DNA of 29,169 bases. Source: a virus. This document shows positions 16,566 to 23,394 of this stretch, one piece after another. The number at the start of each line of letters is the position of its first letter. Positions within the stretch are counted from its first letter, which is position 1. The notes under the pieces were generated by a model. The model saw nothing but the letters and a program-made list of their open reading frames with translations. It was not told the DNA's origin and ran no database searches. Made by a program: the position numbers and the translations under genes. Location: positions 1 to 29,169 of IMG/VR virus record IMGVR_UViG_3300010354_000428. The stretch is one strand, 5' to 3'.

Positions 16566-18398
16566 ATGCCCCAGTTTGTTGGAGATGTTTTTGGATTAAG
16601 TTCTGTTTATGAAAAACAAGTCACAAATGTAGAGAATAGAAAGTTTGATAGTTGGCCAGAAGGTGCTACTTACGGTTATTATGCTGGAGGAACAACACCA
16701 AATGCTGGTATATCTAATATAAGTCGTCTTGATTTTTTAACAGAAACAACAAGTCAGCCAGGAAAAAATATGCCTGGAGCTGCACAATTATGTGGAACAG
16801 TAGAAAATAGTTCTTATGGATATTTTGCAGGTGGGTTTAATCCAGGAGCAACATATTTTTGCACTATTATGCGACTTGATTTTTCTAGTGAAACTATAAG
16901 TCTTCCTGGAAAAAATTTTTCAAATAATAGAGCTGCAATTTCTTCTGGGGCTTCAACTAGTAGTTATGGATATTTTGGTGGAGGAGAAACATTTCCTCCA
17001 TCAATTGCGATTAATACAATCACAAGAATTGATTTTTCTAGCGAAACTATAAGTAATCCAGGAAATAATTTACCAACAACAAGATACAATCCAGGAGTAG
17101 TTAAAAATTACTCATATTCTTACTTTGGAGGTGGAGGATTAACTACAATATCAAGGCTTGATTTTTCCAATGAAACTATAAATAATCCAGCAAATAATTT
17201 CCCTGCTGTACGATGGAACGCACGGGGAGTTTCTAGTTTAGCATATGGATATTTTGGTGGGGGAGGATGGACCACATATGCTAAACTTGATTTTTCTAAT
17301 GAGTTAATAACTGTTCCTGGAGGTAGTCTGCCCTCATTAACATTAGAAAGTGCTTCGTCAAGTAATCAAAATGGATATTTTGCTGGAGGATTTGTTTCTG
17401 CAGCAGCTCCATACAGATCAAGTTCAATATCAAGACTCAATTTTTCAACAGAAACTGTAACAGCTTTAAGTTCTAAATTAATAAATGATGTTGAAAGATT
17501 ATTTGCACTTTCTGGTGGCTCATCAATCTATAGAGTAAATGGATTCAAGACTTATGGATATTTTGTTGGTGGATCAAATCCAACATCAACTTCCACAATT
17601 GATAGAATTGATTTCACTACAGAAAGTTTTAATTTACCAGGAAATAATTTACCTACAGGAAGAAGTACTTTAAGTATGGTTGCAAGCAATTCTTATGGAT
17701 ACGCTGGAGGAGGTGCTTCTAATTTAGTTTTCCGACTTGATTTTTCTAATCAAACAATAAATCAACCAACAAATAATTTACCACAAATTTTTACTGGTGC
17801 TGCATCATTTTCTAGCAATAATTATGGTTATTTTGGCGGTGGATATGTATCCCCTAATATATATCAATCATCAATTAGAAGAATTGATTTTTCAAACGAG
17901 ACATCAAATAATTTACAAAATAATTTACCATCAACTATAGCTTATACTACTTCAACTTCAAATCATTTATATGGATATTGGACTGGAGGAAATTTTCCAC
18001 ATGTTAGTACTGTAAGAAGAATTGATTTTTCCAATGAAACTATAAGTCTTCCTGGAAAAAATTTACCTTCAAATAATTCTTTTGCTGGAGGAATTTCAAA
18101 TAATTCTTATGGATATTTTGGTTATGGATTCACAGGAGTAAGTAGAATTAATACTGTCACCAGACTTGATTTTTCTAGTGAAACTATAAGTAATCCTGGG
18201 AAAAATTTCCCCCAATCAAAAAATGGTATTGCAGCAAACACCAGTAGTTTTTATGGGTATTTTGCTGGTGGATATGATGGAGCATCTTTTACTGCTGTAA
18301 CTTCTAGGCTTGAGTTTGCAACAGAAAATGTAAATAATATACCAGGAGTTTTACCTACTGCAAGATCTGCTGTGGCAGGAGTTTCAAACTCAAACTAA
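16566..18398 (+). CDS. Double kelch-like beta-propeller protein (paralogue B)
   Basis: 610 residues and the same plan as the protein at 11238: an N-terminal segment (DVFGLSSVYEKQVTN, then FDSWPEGATYGYY) and twelve repeats of about 42-50 residues with YGYFGGG, 'I-x-R-(L/I)-D-F-S-(N/S)-E-T' and 'PGKNLP'. A longer stretch after repeat 6 (LFALSGGSSIYRVNGFK) again gives 6+6, so two six-bladed kelch-like propellers are inferred. It ends GVSNSN, as paralogue A ends AVSNSN. Repeats 4, 5 and 8 are short, which shows blade-loop variation. It is probably a second adhesin or a fibre partner of A. It is followed by two 2-oxoglutarate oxygenase genes, and its repeated Pro and Asn positions are possible substrates (speculative). 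Confidence 0.65.
   Translation: MPQFVGDVFGLSSVYEKQVTNVENRKFDSWPEGATYGYYAGGTTPNAGISNISRLDFLTETTSQPGKNMPGAAQLCGTVENSSYGYFAGGFNPGATYFCTIMRLDFSSETISLPGKNFSNNRAAISSGASTSSYGYFGGGETFPPSIAINTITRIDFSSETISNPGNNLPTTRYNPGVVKNYSYSYFGGGGLTTISRLDFSNETINNPANNFPAVRWNARGVSSLAYGYFGGGGWTTYAKLDFSNELITVPGGSLPSLTLESASSSNQNGYFAGGFVSAAAPYRSSSISRLNFSTETVTALSSKLINDVERLFALSGGSSIYRVNGFKTYGYFVGGSNPTSTSTIDRIDFTTESFNLPGNNLPTGRSTLSMVASNSYGYAGGGASNLVFRLDFSNQTINQPTNNLPQIFTGAASFSSNNYGYFGGGYVSPNIYQSSIRRIDFSNETSNNLQNNLPSTIAYTTSTSNHLYGYWTGGNFPHVSTVRRIDFSNETISLPGKNLPSNNSFAGGISNNSYGYFGYGFTGVSRINTVTRLDFSSETISNPGKNFPQSKNGIAANTSSFYGYFAGGYDGASFTAVTSRLEFATENVNNIPGVLPTARSAVAGVSNSN
16671..18395 (+). repeat. Twelve kelch-like coding repeats (6+6)
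   Basis: Runs from the first YGYYAGG (residue 36) to the C-terminus. The DNA repeats are shared with those at 11334-13103 and lie in the same orientation, so the two arrays form long imperfect direct repeats around the sulfotransferase-GT cassette. Confidence 0.75.
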
Positions 18399-18401
18399 AT
18401 A
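18394..18401 (+). promoter_or_regulatory. Putative late promoter octamer (ACTAAATA)
   Basis: Overlaps the TAA stop (18396-18398) of propeller B, 22 bases before the ATG at 18424. Same ACTAAATAAAAA string as at 13954. Confidence 0.4.
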
Positions 18402-18423
18402 AAAATATATACAATATTCTATT

Positions 18424-19083
18424 ATGAATGATATTCTTGCTAATGTTTTAATTCAGCCTAAAGTTGTAACACCAGAAGGTTTGAAGTTTTTAACTGATTA
18501 TATGAGACAATCCCATAAAGAAAGAATGTCAGTTTTTGATGCAGAAAAAAGTGATGAGACAAGGCAGAGAGAATCAAAAATAGATAAGAATATTAGAGAT
18601 GTGGAATGTGCCGATTTAATTCCAGTCTTTTCTCAAGTAAAAGATTTACTTGAAAATATTGTAACAAATGTTATAAATCCTTTTTATGGATTTGAAGTAA
18701 GAGATAGCGAAGATCCACAATTACTCTGTTATAGTCCAGGTGGACACTATAAACCCCATAATGATGCAGAAGGTTTGTGGACAAATCCTGATGGAACACA
18801 AGTATGGAAGAAAACAATAGACAGAGATTTATCAACTGTTCTTTTTTTAAACGATGATTTTGAGGGTGGGTATTTTTCTTTTCCAGATTTAAGAATTAAA
18901 ATCAAACCAGAGCCAGGACTTCTGGTTTGTTTTCCATCATCGAGATGGTTTACGCATATGGTAGAACCAGTAATCTCTGGAAATAGATATACTCTAGTAA
19001 CTTGGATGAGAGTTAAAGGATTTAAAACTAAAGATGAGATTGATAAAGAACTTTCAGACAAATATGGTGTAGAAGTTTATTAA
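18424..19083 (+). CDS. 2-oxoglutarate/Fe(II) oxygenase, prolyl 4-hydroxylase-like
   Basis: 219 residues. The double-stranded beta-helix core is clear: 'LLCYSPGGHYKPHNDAEG' (100-117) holds the HxD metal ligands H112 and D114, 'STVLFLNDDFEGGYFSFPD' (137-155) is the following strand pair, 'PEPGLLVCFPSSRWFTHMVE' (162-181) gives the distal ligand H178, and R188 in GNRYTLVTW is the 2-oxoglutarate-binding Arg at the expected ten-residue spacing. This is the P4Hc pattern common in cyanophages. It hydroxylates a substrate, often Pro in a protein, using O2 and 2-oxoglutarate. The substrate here is unknown. Its stop codon overlaps the stop of the opposite-strand oxygenase. Confidence 0.85.
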   Translation: MNDILANVLIQPKVVTPEGLKFLTDYMRQSHKERMSVFDAEKSDETRQRESKIDKNIRDVECADLIPVFSQVKDLLENIVTNVINPFYGFEVRDSEDPQLLCYSPGGHYKPHNDAEGLWTNPDGTQVWKKTIDRDLSTVLFLNDDFEGGYFSFPDLRIKIKPEPGLLVCFPSSRWFTHMVEPVISGNRYTLVTWMRVKGFKTKDEIDKELSDKYGVEVY

Positions 19084-19658
19084 TAATTTAATAGGTCAAA
19101 ACATTTTTGATTTTTATCATAAGCATATTCAGAACAAGGACCATTTTTTCTTACAAAGTGCAAAAATAATTGCATAAATCTATCATTTTTATGAGTTCTT
19201 AAAGGACTTCTCCAGTGAGGAACTTCCATTCCAAGATAAGCAAGACCACATCCAATTGGAGTTATCACTGATTGTTTATTTCCTTCCAAATCTTTTAATT
19301 TAATAGGCCATGCAGTATCACCACAAATATTCATCGTGACTGATACTTCACATGATGGCCTATCAGTATGACAATTCATCCACCCTTTATTGTGATATGT
19401 TGTGGAAAACCAATATGAAGGTATAAGTTCTTCGCCAACTAAATTTTCTAGTGTTGGTTGAATTCTTTTCATAACAAAAGCACAGGCTGGTGGTGCGTAG
19501 CAGGTTAATACATTACCTCTTTCTGGATCGAAGTGGGTTTTTAATCCTCCAAGATCTTTTAGTGCCCCACTTAAATTTTTATATTTAATTTGTATTGCTT
19601 CTTCTTTTGTAATTATATCGGGAATATAATACCACCCTTTTTTCAAAAAGTTATTCAT
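19080..19658 (-). CDS. 2-oxoglutarate/Fe(II) oxygenase-like protein on the opposite strand
   Basis: 192 residues from the ATG at 19658. Longer in-frame starts exist (19721, 19826), but the upstream part is low-complexity, and 19826 would overlap the start of gp13. Residues 95-102 (NCHTDRPS) give HxD ligands H97 and D99. 'VPHWRSPL' (147-154) gives distal H148, and R160 in DRFMQLFLHFV is a likely 2-oxoglutarate contact. 'WPIKL' and 'GLAYLGMEVPHW' match a viral and bacterial hydroxylase subgroup ('HxDRxxCE...WPl...PHWR'). It is distinct from the neighbour at 18424 and not a recent duplicate. It is the only minus-strand gene in the window, convergent with 18424 and divergent from gp13. Substrate unknown. 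Confidence 0.75.
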   Translation of the reverse strand: MNNFLKKGWYYIPDIITKEEAIQIKYKNLSGALKDLGGLKTHFDPERGNVLTCYAPPACAFVMKRIQPTLENLVGEELIPSYWFSTTYHNKGWMNCHTDRPSCEVSVTMNICGDTAWPIKLKDLEGNKQSVITPIGCGLAYLGMEVPHWRSPLRTHKNDRFMQLFLHFVRKNGPCSEYAYDKNQKCFDLLNY

Positions 19659-19731
19659 ATAATAATATTCTTCAATATTTAAATTATTACTATATATAAA
19701 AAATTTAACATTCCTATTCATAGTTAAAAAA

Positions 19732-19739
19732 TATTTACA
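19732..19739 (-). promoter_or_regulatory. Putative late promoter octamer (TGTAAATA), minus strand
   Basis: Seven of eight match to TATAAATA, mirror position in the same palindrome. It would give a leader of roughly 65 bases before the ATG at 19658 and would place the alternative ATG at 19721 almost at the transcript start, which favours the shorter protein. Confidence 0.4.
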
Positions 19740-19748
19740 ATACCGTAT

Positions 19749-19756
19749 TATAAATA
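19749..19756 (+). promoter_or_regulatory. Putative late promoter octamer (TATAAATA) for gp13
   Basis: Exact T4-type late consensus, 51 bases before the GTG start of gp13; lies in the right arm of the palindrome. Confidence 0.6.
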
Positions 19757-19796
19757 TTTTTAATGAAATAAAACATATAGAGTAAAATGTTTTTCT

Positions 19797-19801
19797 GGGA
19801 G
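19797..19801 (+). promoter_or_regulatory. Ribosome-binding site fixing the GTG start of gp13
   Basis: GGGAG six bases before GTG 19808. No in-frame ATG gives a gp13 with the conserved AKPSSR start, so this site decides a GTG start. Confidence 0.6.
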
Positions 19802-19807
19802 TAACTA

Positions 19808-20638
19808 GTGGCAAAACCATCATCAAGATTAGAATTAAAAAATTATTGTTTACGTAAATTAGGATTTCCTATTTTAGAAATTAATATTGATGAAGATCAA
19901 TTAGATGATTTGGTAGATGATACTATTCAATTTTTCCAAGAACATCATTATGATGGTATAGAAAGGATGTATTTAAAGCATCAAGTTACTGCTGATGATG
20001 TAGAAAGATTCACTTCATCAAATGAAGAAAATAGTACTACTAATCCATATGGTGCTACTTGGGAAAATAGAAGAAACTTTATTGAAGTTCCCGATCATGT
20101 TATTGGTATATCAAAAGTGTTTGGGGTTTCATCCAATTGGGTTCGTAATGATTTGTTTGGTTTAAGTAATCAATATTTTTTGATGGACGTATTTTCGTTT
20201 TCATCTGGTTTTGCTTTTGGAAATTTTGATATGACAAATTATTATATGATTCGTCAGTATTTCGAAACCTTGGATATGGTTGTTAATACTGGTGCTTTAG
20301 TAGAGTATAGATTCAACAAGAGACAAGATAGATTGTTTATTGACATTGATTCAAGTAGATTAACGGAAGGAAACTATATTTTAATTGAATGTTACAGAGC
20401 TTTAAATCCAGAAGAATTTAATCAAATTTATAATGATACCTTTGTAAAAAAATATTTGACTGCATTAATAAAAAAACAATGGGGGCAAAATTTAACTAAG
20501 TATAAAAATATACAACTTCCAGGTGGCATTAGTATGAATGGAGAAGAATTATTAATGCAAGGAACTGCTGAAGTTGCAGAACTAGAATCAAAAATGCTTA
20601 CAGATTATTCATTACCACCATTAGATGTAGTAGGATAA
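19808..20638 (+). CDS. gp13: Neck protein gp13
   Basis: 276 residues from a GTG start (T4 gp13 is 309). AKPSSRLELKNYCLRKLGFP, then ILEINIDEDQLDDLVDDTIQ and FFQEHHYDGIERMYLKHQVT, is the well-conserved N-terminus of gp13 in T4-like marine phages. In T4, gp13 and gp14 form the neck collar that seals the filled head and joins it to the tail. 'FNKRQDRLFIDIDSSRLTEG' is another family segment near residue 170. The gene opens the conserved block 13-14-15-16-17-18-19 and follows its own late-promoter octamer. It is two bases from gp14. Confidence 0.93.
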   Translation: MAKPSSRLELKNYCLRKLGFPILEINIDEDQLDDLVDDTIQFFQEHHYDGIERMYLKHQVTADDVERFTSSNEENSTTNPYGATWENRRNFIEVPDHVIGISKVFGVSSNWVRNDLFGLSNQYFLMDVFSFSSGFAFGNFDMTNYYMIRQYFETLDMVVNTGALVEYRFNKRQDRLFIDIDSSRLTEGNYILIECYRALNPEEFNQIYNDTFVKKYLTALIKKQWGQNLTKYKNIQLPGGISMNGEELLMQGTAEVAELESKMLTDYSLPPLDVVG

Positions 20639-20639
20639 A

Positions 20640-21518
20640 ATGCCAACCAGTCATTATTTTCCACAACGTTATGGTGGAAATAAATCAGAACAAAGATTAA
20701 TACAATCTTTAGCAGATGAACAAATAAAATTATTTGGAAGTGATGTGTATTATCTTCCTAGAAAAATATTACAAGAACAAGCGTTAAACGATGTAATTTT
20801 TAGTGAGTATACAGAAAGTATAATCATAGAAATGCTATTGCAAAATGTGCAAGGTTTTGATGCAAATTCTGAATTTATTAGTAAATTTGGATTAAAAATT
20901 ACAGATGAAGTAACATTTATTGTTTCTCGATATAGGTGGGAACAGGAACAGAGCAAGTTAAATCTAAACGCTCAAGGAAGACCTAATGAAGGAGATTTGA
21001 TATATTTACCAATAACAAAATCTTTATATGAAATTAAATTTGTAGACAGAAGAACTCCATTTTATCAATTAGGAGAAATATTTTTTTACACTATAACAGC
21101 AGAAATTTATGAACTTGGAGATGATAATATTGATACTGGTATAAGAGAAATTGATGAAATTGAAGAAATGCTGGCTCAAGAAATGATTTTAAACTTGTAT
21201 GCAGGAGGATCTTTAGACTTTTTAGTTGGGGAAAGAGTTACTGCTCAAATAAGTGGTGTCGAAGCTGTTGTTAGCGAATGGAATGTCAACACTAGAACAT
21301 TAAAAGTAATTGATAGAACTGGATTATTTGGAGAAAACGAAGGTATTTCTGGACAAACTTCGGGAGCACAGTGGATAGTAGATACGTATAGTACATTTGA
21401 TGATACTAATTCATTGACTGATCAAAATAAATATATAGAAGATAATGCAGATGATTTTCTTATTTTTAATGAAGAAAATCCATTTGGCGAATATGGAAAT
21501 ATTCCAGGGAGCTTTTAA
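20640..21518 (+). CDS. gp14: Neck protein gp14
   Basis: 292 residues (T4 gp14 is 256). The N-terminus SHYFPQRYGGNKSEQRLIQS, then LADEQIKLFGSDVYYLPR and LNDVIFSEYTESIIIEMLLQ, is diagnostic of gp14, as is 'FVDRRTPFYQLGEIFFYTIT'. With gp13 it closes the packaged head and gives the platform for the tail. The C-terminal part (residues about 180-292) carries an acidic linker and a small 'ERVTAQISGVEAVVSEWN' beta module. The stop overlaps the gp15 start by one base (TAATG at 21516-21520), so translation is probably coupled. Confidence 0.93.
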   Translation: MPTSHYFPQRYGGNKSEQRLIQSLADEQIKLFGSDVYYLPRKILQEQALNDVIFSEYTESIIIEMLLQNVQGFDANSEFISKFGLKITDEVTFIVSRYRWEQEQSKLNLNAQGRPNEGDLIYLPITKSLYEIKFVDRRTPFYQLGEIFFYTITAEIYELGDDNIDTGIREIDEIEEMLAQEMILNLYAGGSLDFLVGERVTAQISGVEAVVSEWNVNTRTLKVIDRTGLFGENEGISGQTSGAQWIVDTYSTFDDTNSLTDQNKYIEDNADDFLIFNEENPFGEYGNIPGSF

Positions 21519-22324
21519 TGTTAGGACCACATTTTTATAACGAAGCAATACGAAAAACTGTAGTTTCTTTTGGAACTTTGTTTAATAATATACAAATTAA
21601 CAAAAAGGATCCAACTACTGGAGATATTATCAATGTAGAAAGGGTGCCAATTACTTATGGTCCTAAGCAAAAATTTCTATATAAATTAACAGAAGAACAA
21701 CAGTTAGATAGTAGAAGAATATCTCTTGTCTTACCAAGACTATATTTTGAGATGACTAATATTTCTTATGATTCTGCTAGAAAAGTTAGTCCAGTTCAAA
21801 AATATAAAAATATAGTAAATGATGAAGGAAACGAAGTAAGAGTTCAATACGTACCAGTACCATACAATATAGATTTTGAATTAGGATTAATTTCAAAATC
21901 TCAAGATGATGCTTTACAAATTATCGAACAAATTTTACCATATTTCCAACCAAATTTTAATGTCACTATAAATTTTATTCCTGAAATGGATGAAAAGAGA
22001 GATGTTTCTATAATTTTAAATGATATTAATTATGAAGATGATTGGGAAGATAGTTTCATGCAAAGAAGAAGTATTATATGGACGTTAAATTTTTCTGCAA
22101 AAAGTTATATCTATGGTCCATTTAATCAAGCAAGTATTATTAGAAAAGCAATCATATACGAAACACTTGGTGATTATAATGAAAGTAAGAGAAATGCTTC
22201 TTTTACTTACTCACCAAAAGCATTAGAAGATAAAAATAATGATAATGTAATAAATCAATTAGATGATGCATTGATAATGCCAGATGATGATTTTGGATTT
22301 AATGAATTTGTAGAATTTTTATAG
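21518..22324 (+). CDS. gp15: Tail sheath stabiliser and completion protein gp15
   Basis: 268 residues (T4 gp15 is 272). The start MLGPHFYNEAIRKTVVSFGT, then LFNNIQINK, and later 'PVPYNIDFELGLISKSQDDA', 'QIIEQILPYFQPNFNVTINF' and 'LNDINYEDDWEDSFMQRRSI' are hallmark gp15 segments. In T4 it caps the tail tube and sheath at the head-proximal end and allows head joining. The C-terminus is acidic (MPDDDFGFNEFVEFL). The order next to gp14 is exactly as in T4. It ends six bases before gp16. Confidence 0.93.
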   Translation: MLGPHFYNEAIRKTVVSFGTLFNNIQINKKDPTTGDIINVERVPITYGPKQKFLYKLTEEQQLDSRRISLVLPRLYFEMTNISYDSARKVSPVQKYKNIVNDEGNEVRVQYVPVPYNIDFELGLISKSQDDALQIIEQILPYFQPNFNVTINFIPEMDEKRDVSIILNDINYEDDWEDSFMQRRSIIWTLNFSAKSYIYGPFNQASIIRKAIIYETLGDYNESKRNASFTYSPKALEDKNNDNVINQLDDALIMPDDDFGFNEFVEFL

Positions 22325-22330
22325 TAACCA

Positions 22331-22756
22331 ATGAATGAATTTGAAAAGAGTATGGAACAAGTTTTTGATATTGACATCACTTCTGAAGAAATTGCAGTAG
22401 TTGAACAAAAGAAAGAGGATCCTCGTAAGAAGGAAGATCCAGAAAAGGATTATGAATATACCAGAGGACAGCTCTATGACCTCATAGAGAAGGGCCAGGA
22501 GGCCGTACAAGGTGCCTTAGAGGTCGCTCAGGAGTCAGGACACCCGAGAGCCTTTGAAGTCGCTGTGAACGCCATGAAGCAGGTCTCAGACATGACCGAC
22601 AAACTTATTGATCTCCAGAAGAAGATGAAGGATCTTGACGCTCCTATTAAAGGTAAAGGTCCAACCACAGTTAACAACACTATGTTTGTTGGTTCAACTG
22701 CAGATCTTCAAAAGATGATTAAAGAAATGGGCAAGGCATTGCCAGAAGATAAATAA
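22331..22756 (+). CDS. gp16: Small terminase subunit gp16
   Basis: 141 residues (T4 gp16 is 164). 'DYEYTRGQLYDLIEKGQEA' (40-58), 'HPRAFEVAVNAMKQVSDMTD' (71-90) and 'KGPTTVNNTMFVGSTADLQK' (109-128) match the gp16 family: an N-terminal arm, a central helical coiled region for ring assembly and a C-terminal tail. It recognises concatemeric DNA and stimulates gp17. The middle of the gene (about 22471-22640) is far richer in G and C than the rest of the window, with codons such as GCC, GTC, CAG, GAG and AAG, while both ends are AT-rich. That could be recombination with another phage, or constraint from a packaging site inside the gene. Confidence 0.88.
   Translation: MNEFEKSMEQVFDIDITSEEIAVVEQKKEDPRKKEDPEKDYEYTRGQLYDLIEKGQEAVQGALEVAQESGHPRAFEVAVNAMKQVSDMTDKLIDLQKKMKDLDAPIKGKGPTTVNNTMFVGSTADLQKMIKEMGKALPEDK
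22748..22755 (+). promoter_or_regulatory. Putative late promoter octamer (GATAAATA)
   Basis: Seven of eight match to TATAAATA, overlaps the TAA stop of gp16 (22754-22756) and lies ten bases before the ATG at 22766, which leaves almost no leader; it may serve the gene at 23395 instead. Confidence 0.35.
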
Positions 22757-22765
22757 AAATAAAAA

Positions 22766-23392
22766 ATGTCTTACGTTAGACACGATACAGATTGTAATCC
22801 AGTTGCTACTCAACCGACATCAAATACCATAACAGTATTTGATGGCTGTGAAGGGTGGTCAGAAATTACTTATGAAGATTGGAATGGAGATTATGTTGCT
22901 AGAAATTCTGATAATACAGTAAGAACTCCTGGAGTATTTCAGGCAAGAAATGCTGATAATACTGTTAGAACTCCAGCAACATATCAACGTCACGATATTA
23001 ACAATCAACCAATTAGCGATTGTCCAGCTATTGGAGAAGATGACCCAGCAAATGCAGCAGAACCTGATGCTACAGCATGGGTATTGATGGATGGTCCATT
23101 ATACAATACTCCAGGAGATCCAAATTCTGGATTTGTTGGTGGCCAAAGTTGGAGAAAAATGGCTCCACTTGGATATTCTCCATACGGAAAAGAAACTTAT
23201 AGTTATGGGGATGAGCAAGTGAGGTGGAATGGTGCTTATTGGGCGTATGTCAACGATACGGCTGGAAGAACTTTTGCTACTTCATATGATAATGTCCAAT
23301 GGCCATGGTTAGCAACATGGAGTGATGATTTTACTGGAGCAAAAATTACATCAACATACGTGAAGACAACTAATTACCCAGCGGTTCCCTAA
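22766..23392 (+). CDS. Accessory structural-type protein with short repeats
   Basis: 208 residues, not recognised. It is rich in Tyr, Trp, Asn, Asp, Pro and Thr, with no Lys/Glu coiled coil, membrane segment or signal peptide. Residues about 45-74 are two 15-residue repeats (ARNSDNTVRTPGVFQ and ARNADNTVRTPATYQ), and weaker copies (YVRHDTDCNPV at the N-terminus; YQRHDINNQPI after the pair) extend the pattern. The C-terminal half has many aromatics (SWRKMAPLGYSPYGKETYSY, VRWNGAYWAYVND, VQWPWLATWSDDF). The make-up suggests an extracellular, surface-exposed virion protein such as a decoration or fibre part. It sits between the terminase genes, two bases before the next structural gene, and probably works with it. 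Confidence 0.55.
   Translation: MSYVRHDTDCNPVATQPTSNTITVFDGCEGWSEITYEDWNGDYVARNSDNTVRTPGVFQARNADNTVRTPATYQRHDINNQPISDCPAIGEDDPANAAEPDATAWVLMDGPLYNTPGDPNSGFVGGQSWRKMAPLGYSPYGKETYSYGDEQVRWNGAYWAYVNDTAGRTFATSYDNVQWPWLATWSDDFTGAKITSTYVKTTNYPAVP
22898..22987 (+). repeat. Two tandem 45-base coding repeats
   Basis: 22898-22942 and 22943-22987 encode 15-residue copies that differ at four residues (Ser/Ala and the last GVF/ATY). Confidence 0.75.
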
Positions 23393-23394
23393 AA

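Larger units (their letters stand above)
19727..19761. promoter_or_regulatory. Near-perfect palindrome between divergent genes
   Basis: 35 bases centred on 19744. Outer arms 19727-19737 and 19751-19761 are perfect reverse complements (11 bp) and inner arms 19739-19743 and 19745-19749 pair again (5 bp), with one mismatch between them. It holds late-promoter octamers reading both ways. It could be a divergent promoter, an operator or a hairpin. Confidence 0.6.

Noticed and set aside
19659-19826. N-terminal extension of the minus-strand oxygenase
   Set aside because: Phe/Ile/Tyr-rich low-complexity translation, overlaps the gp13 start and the palindromic promoter region.
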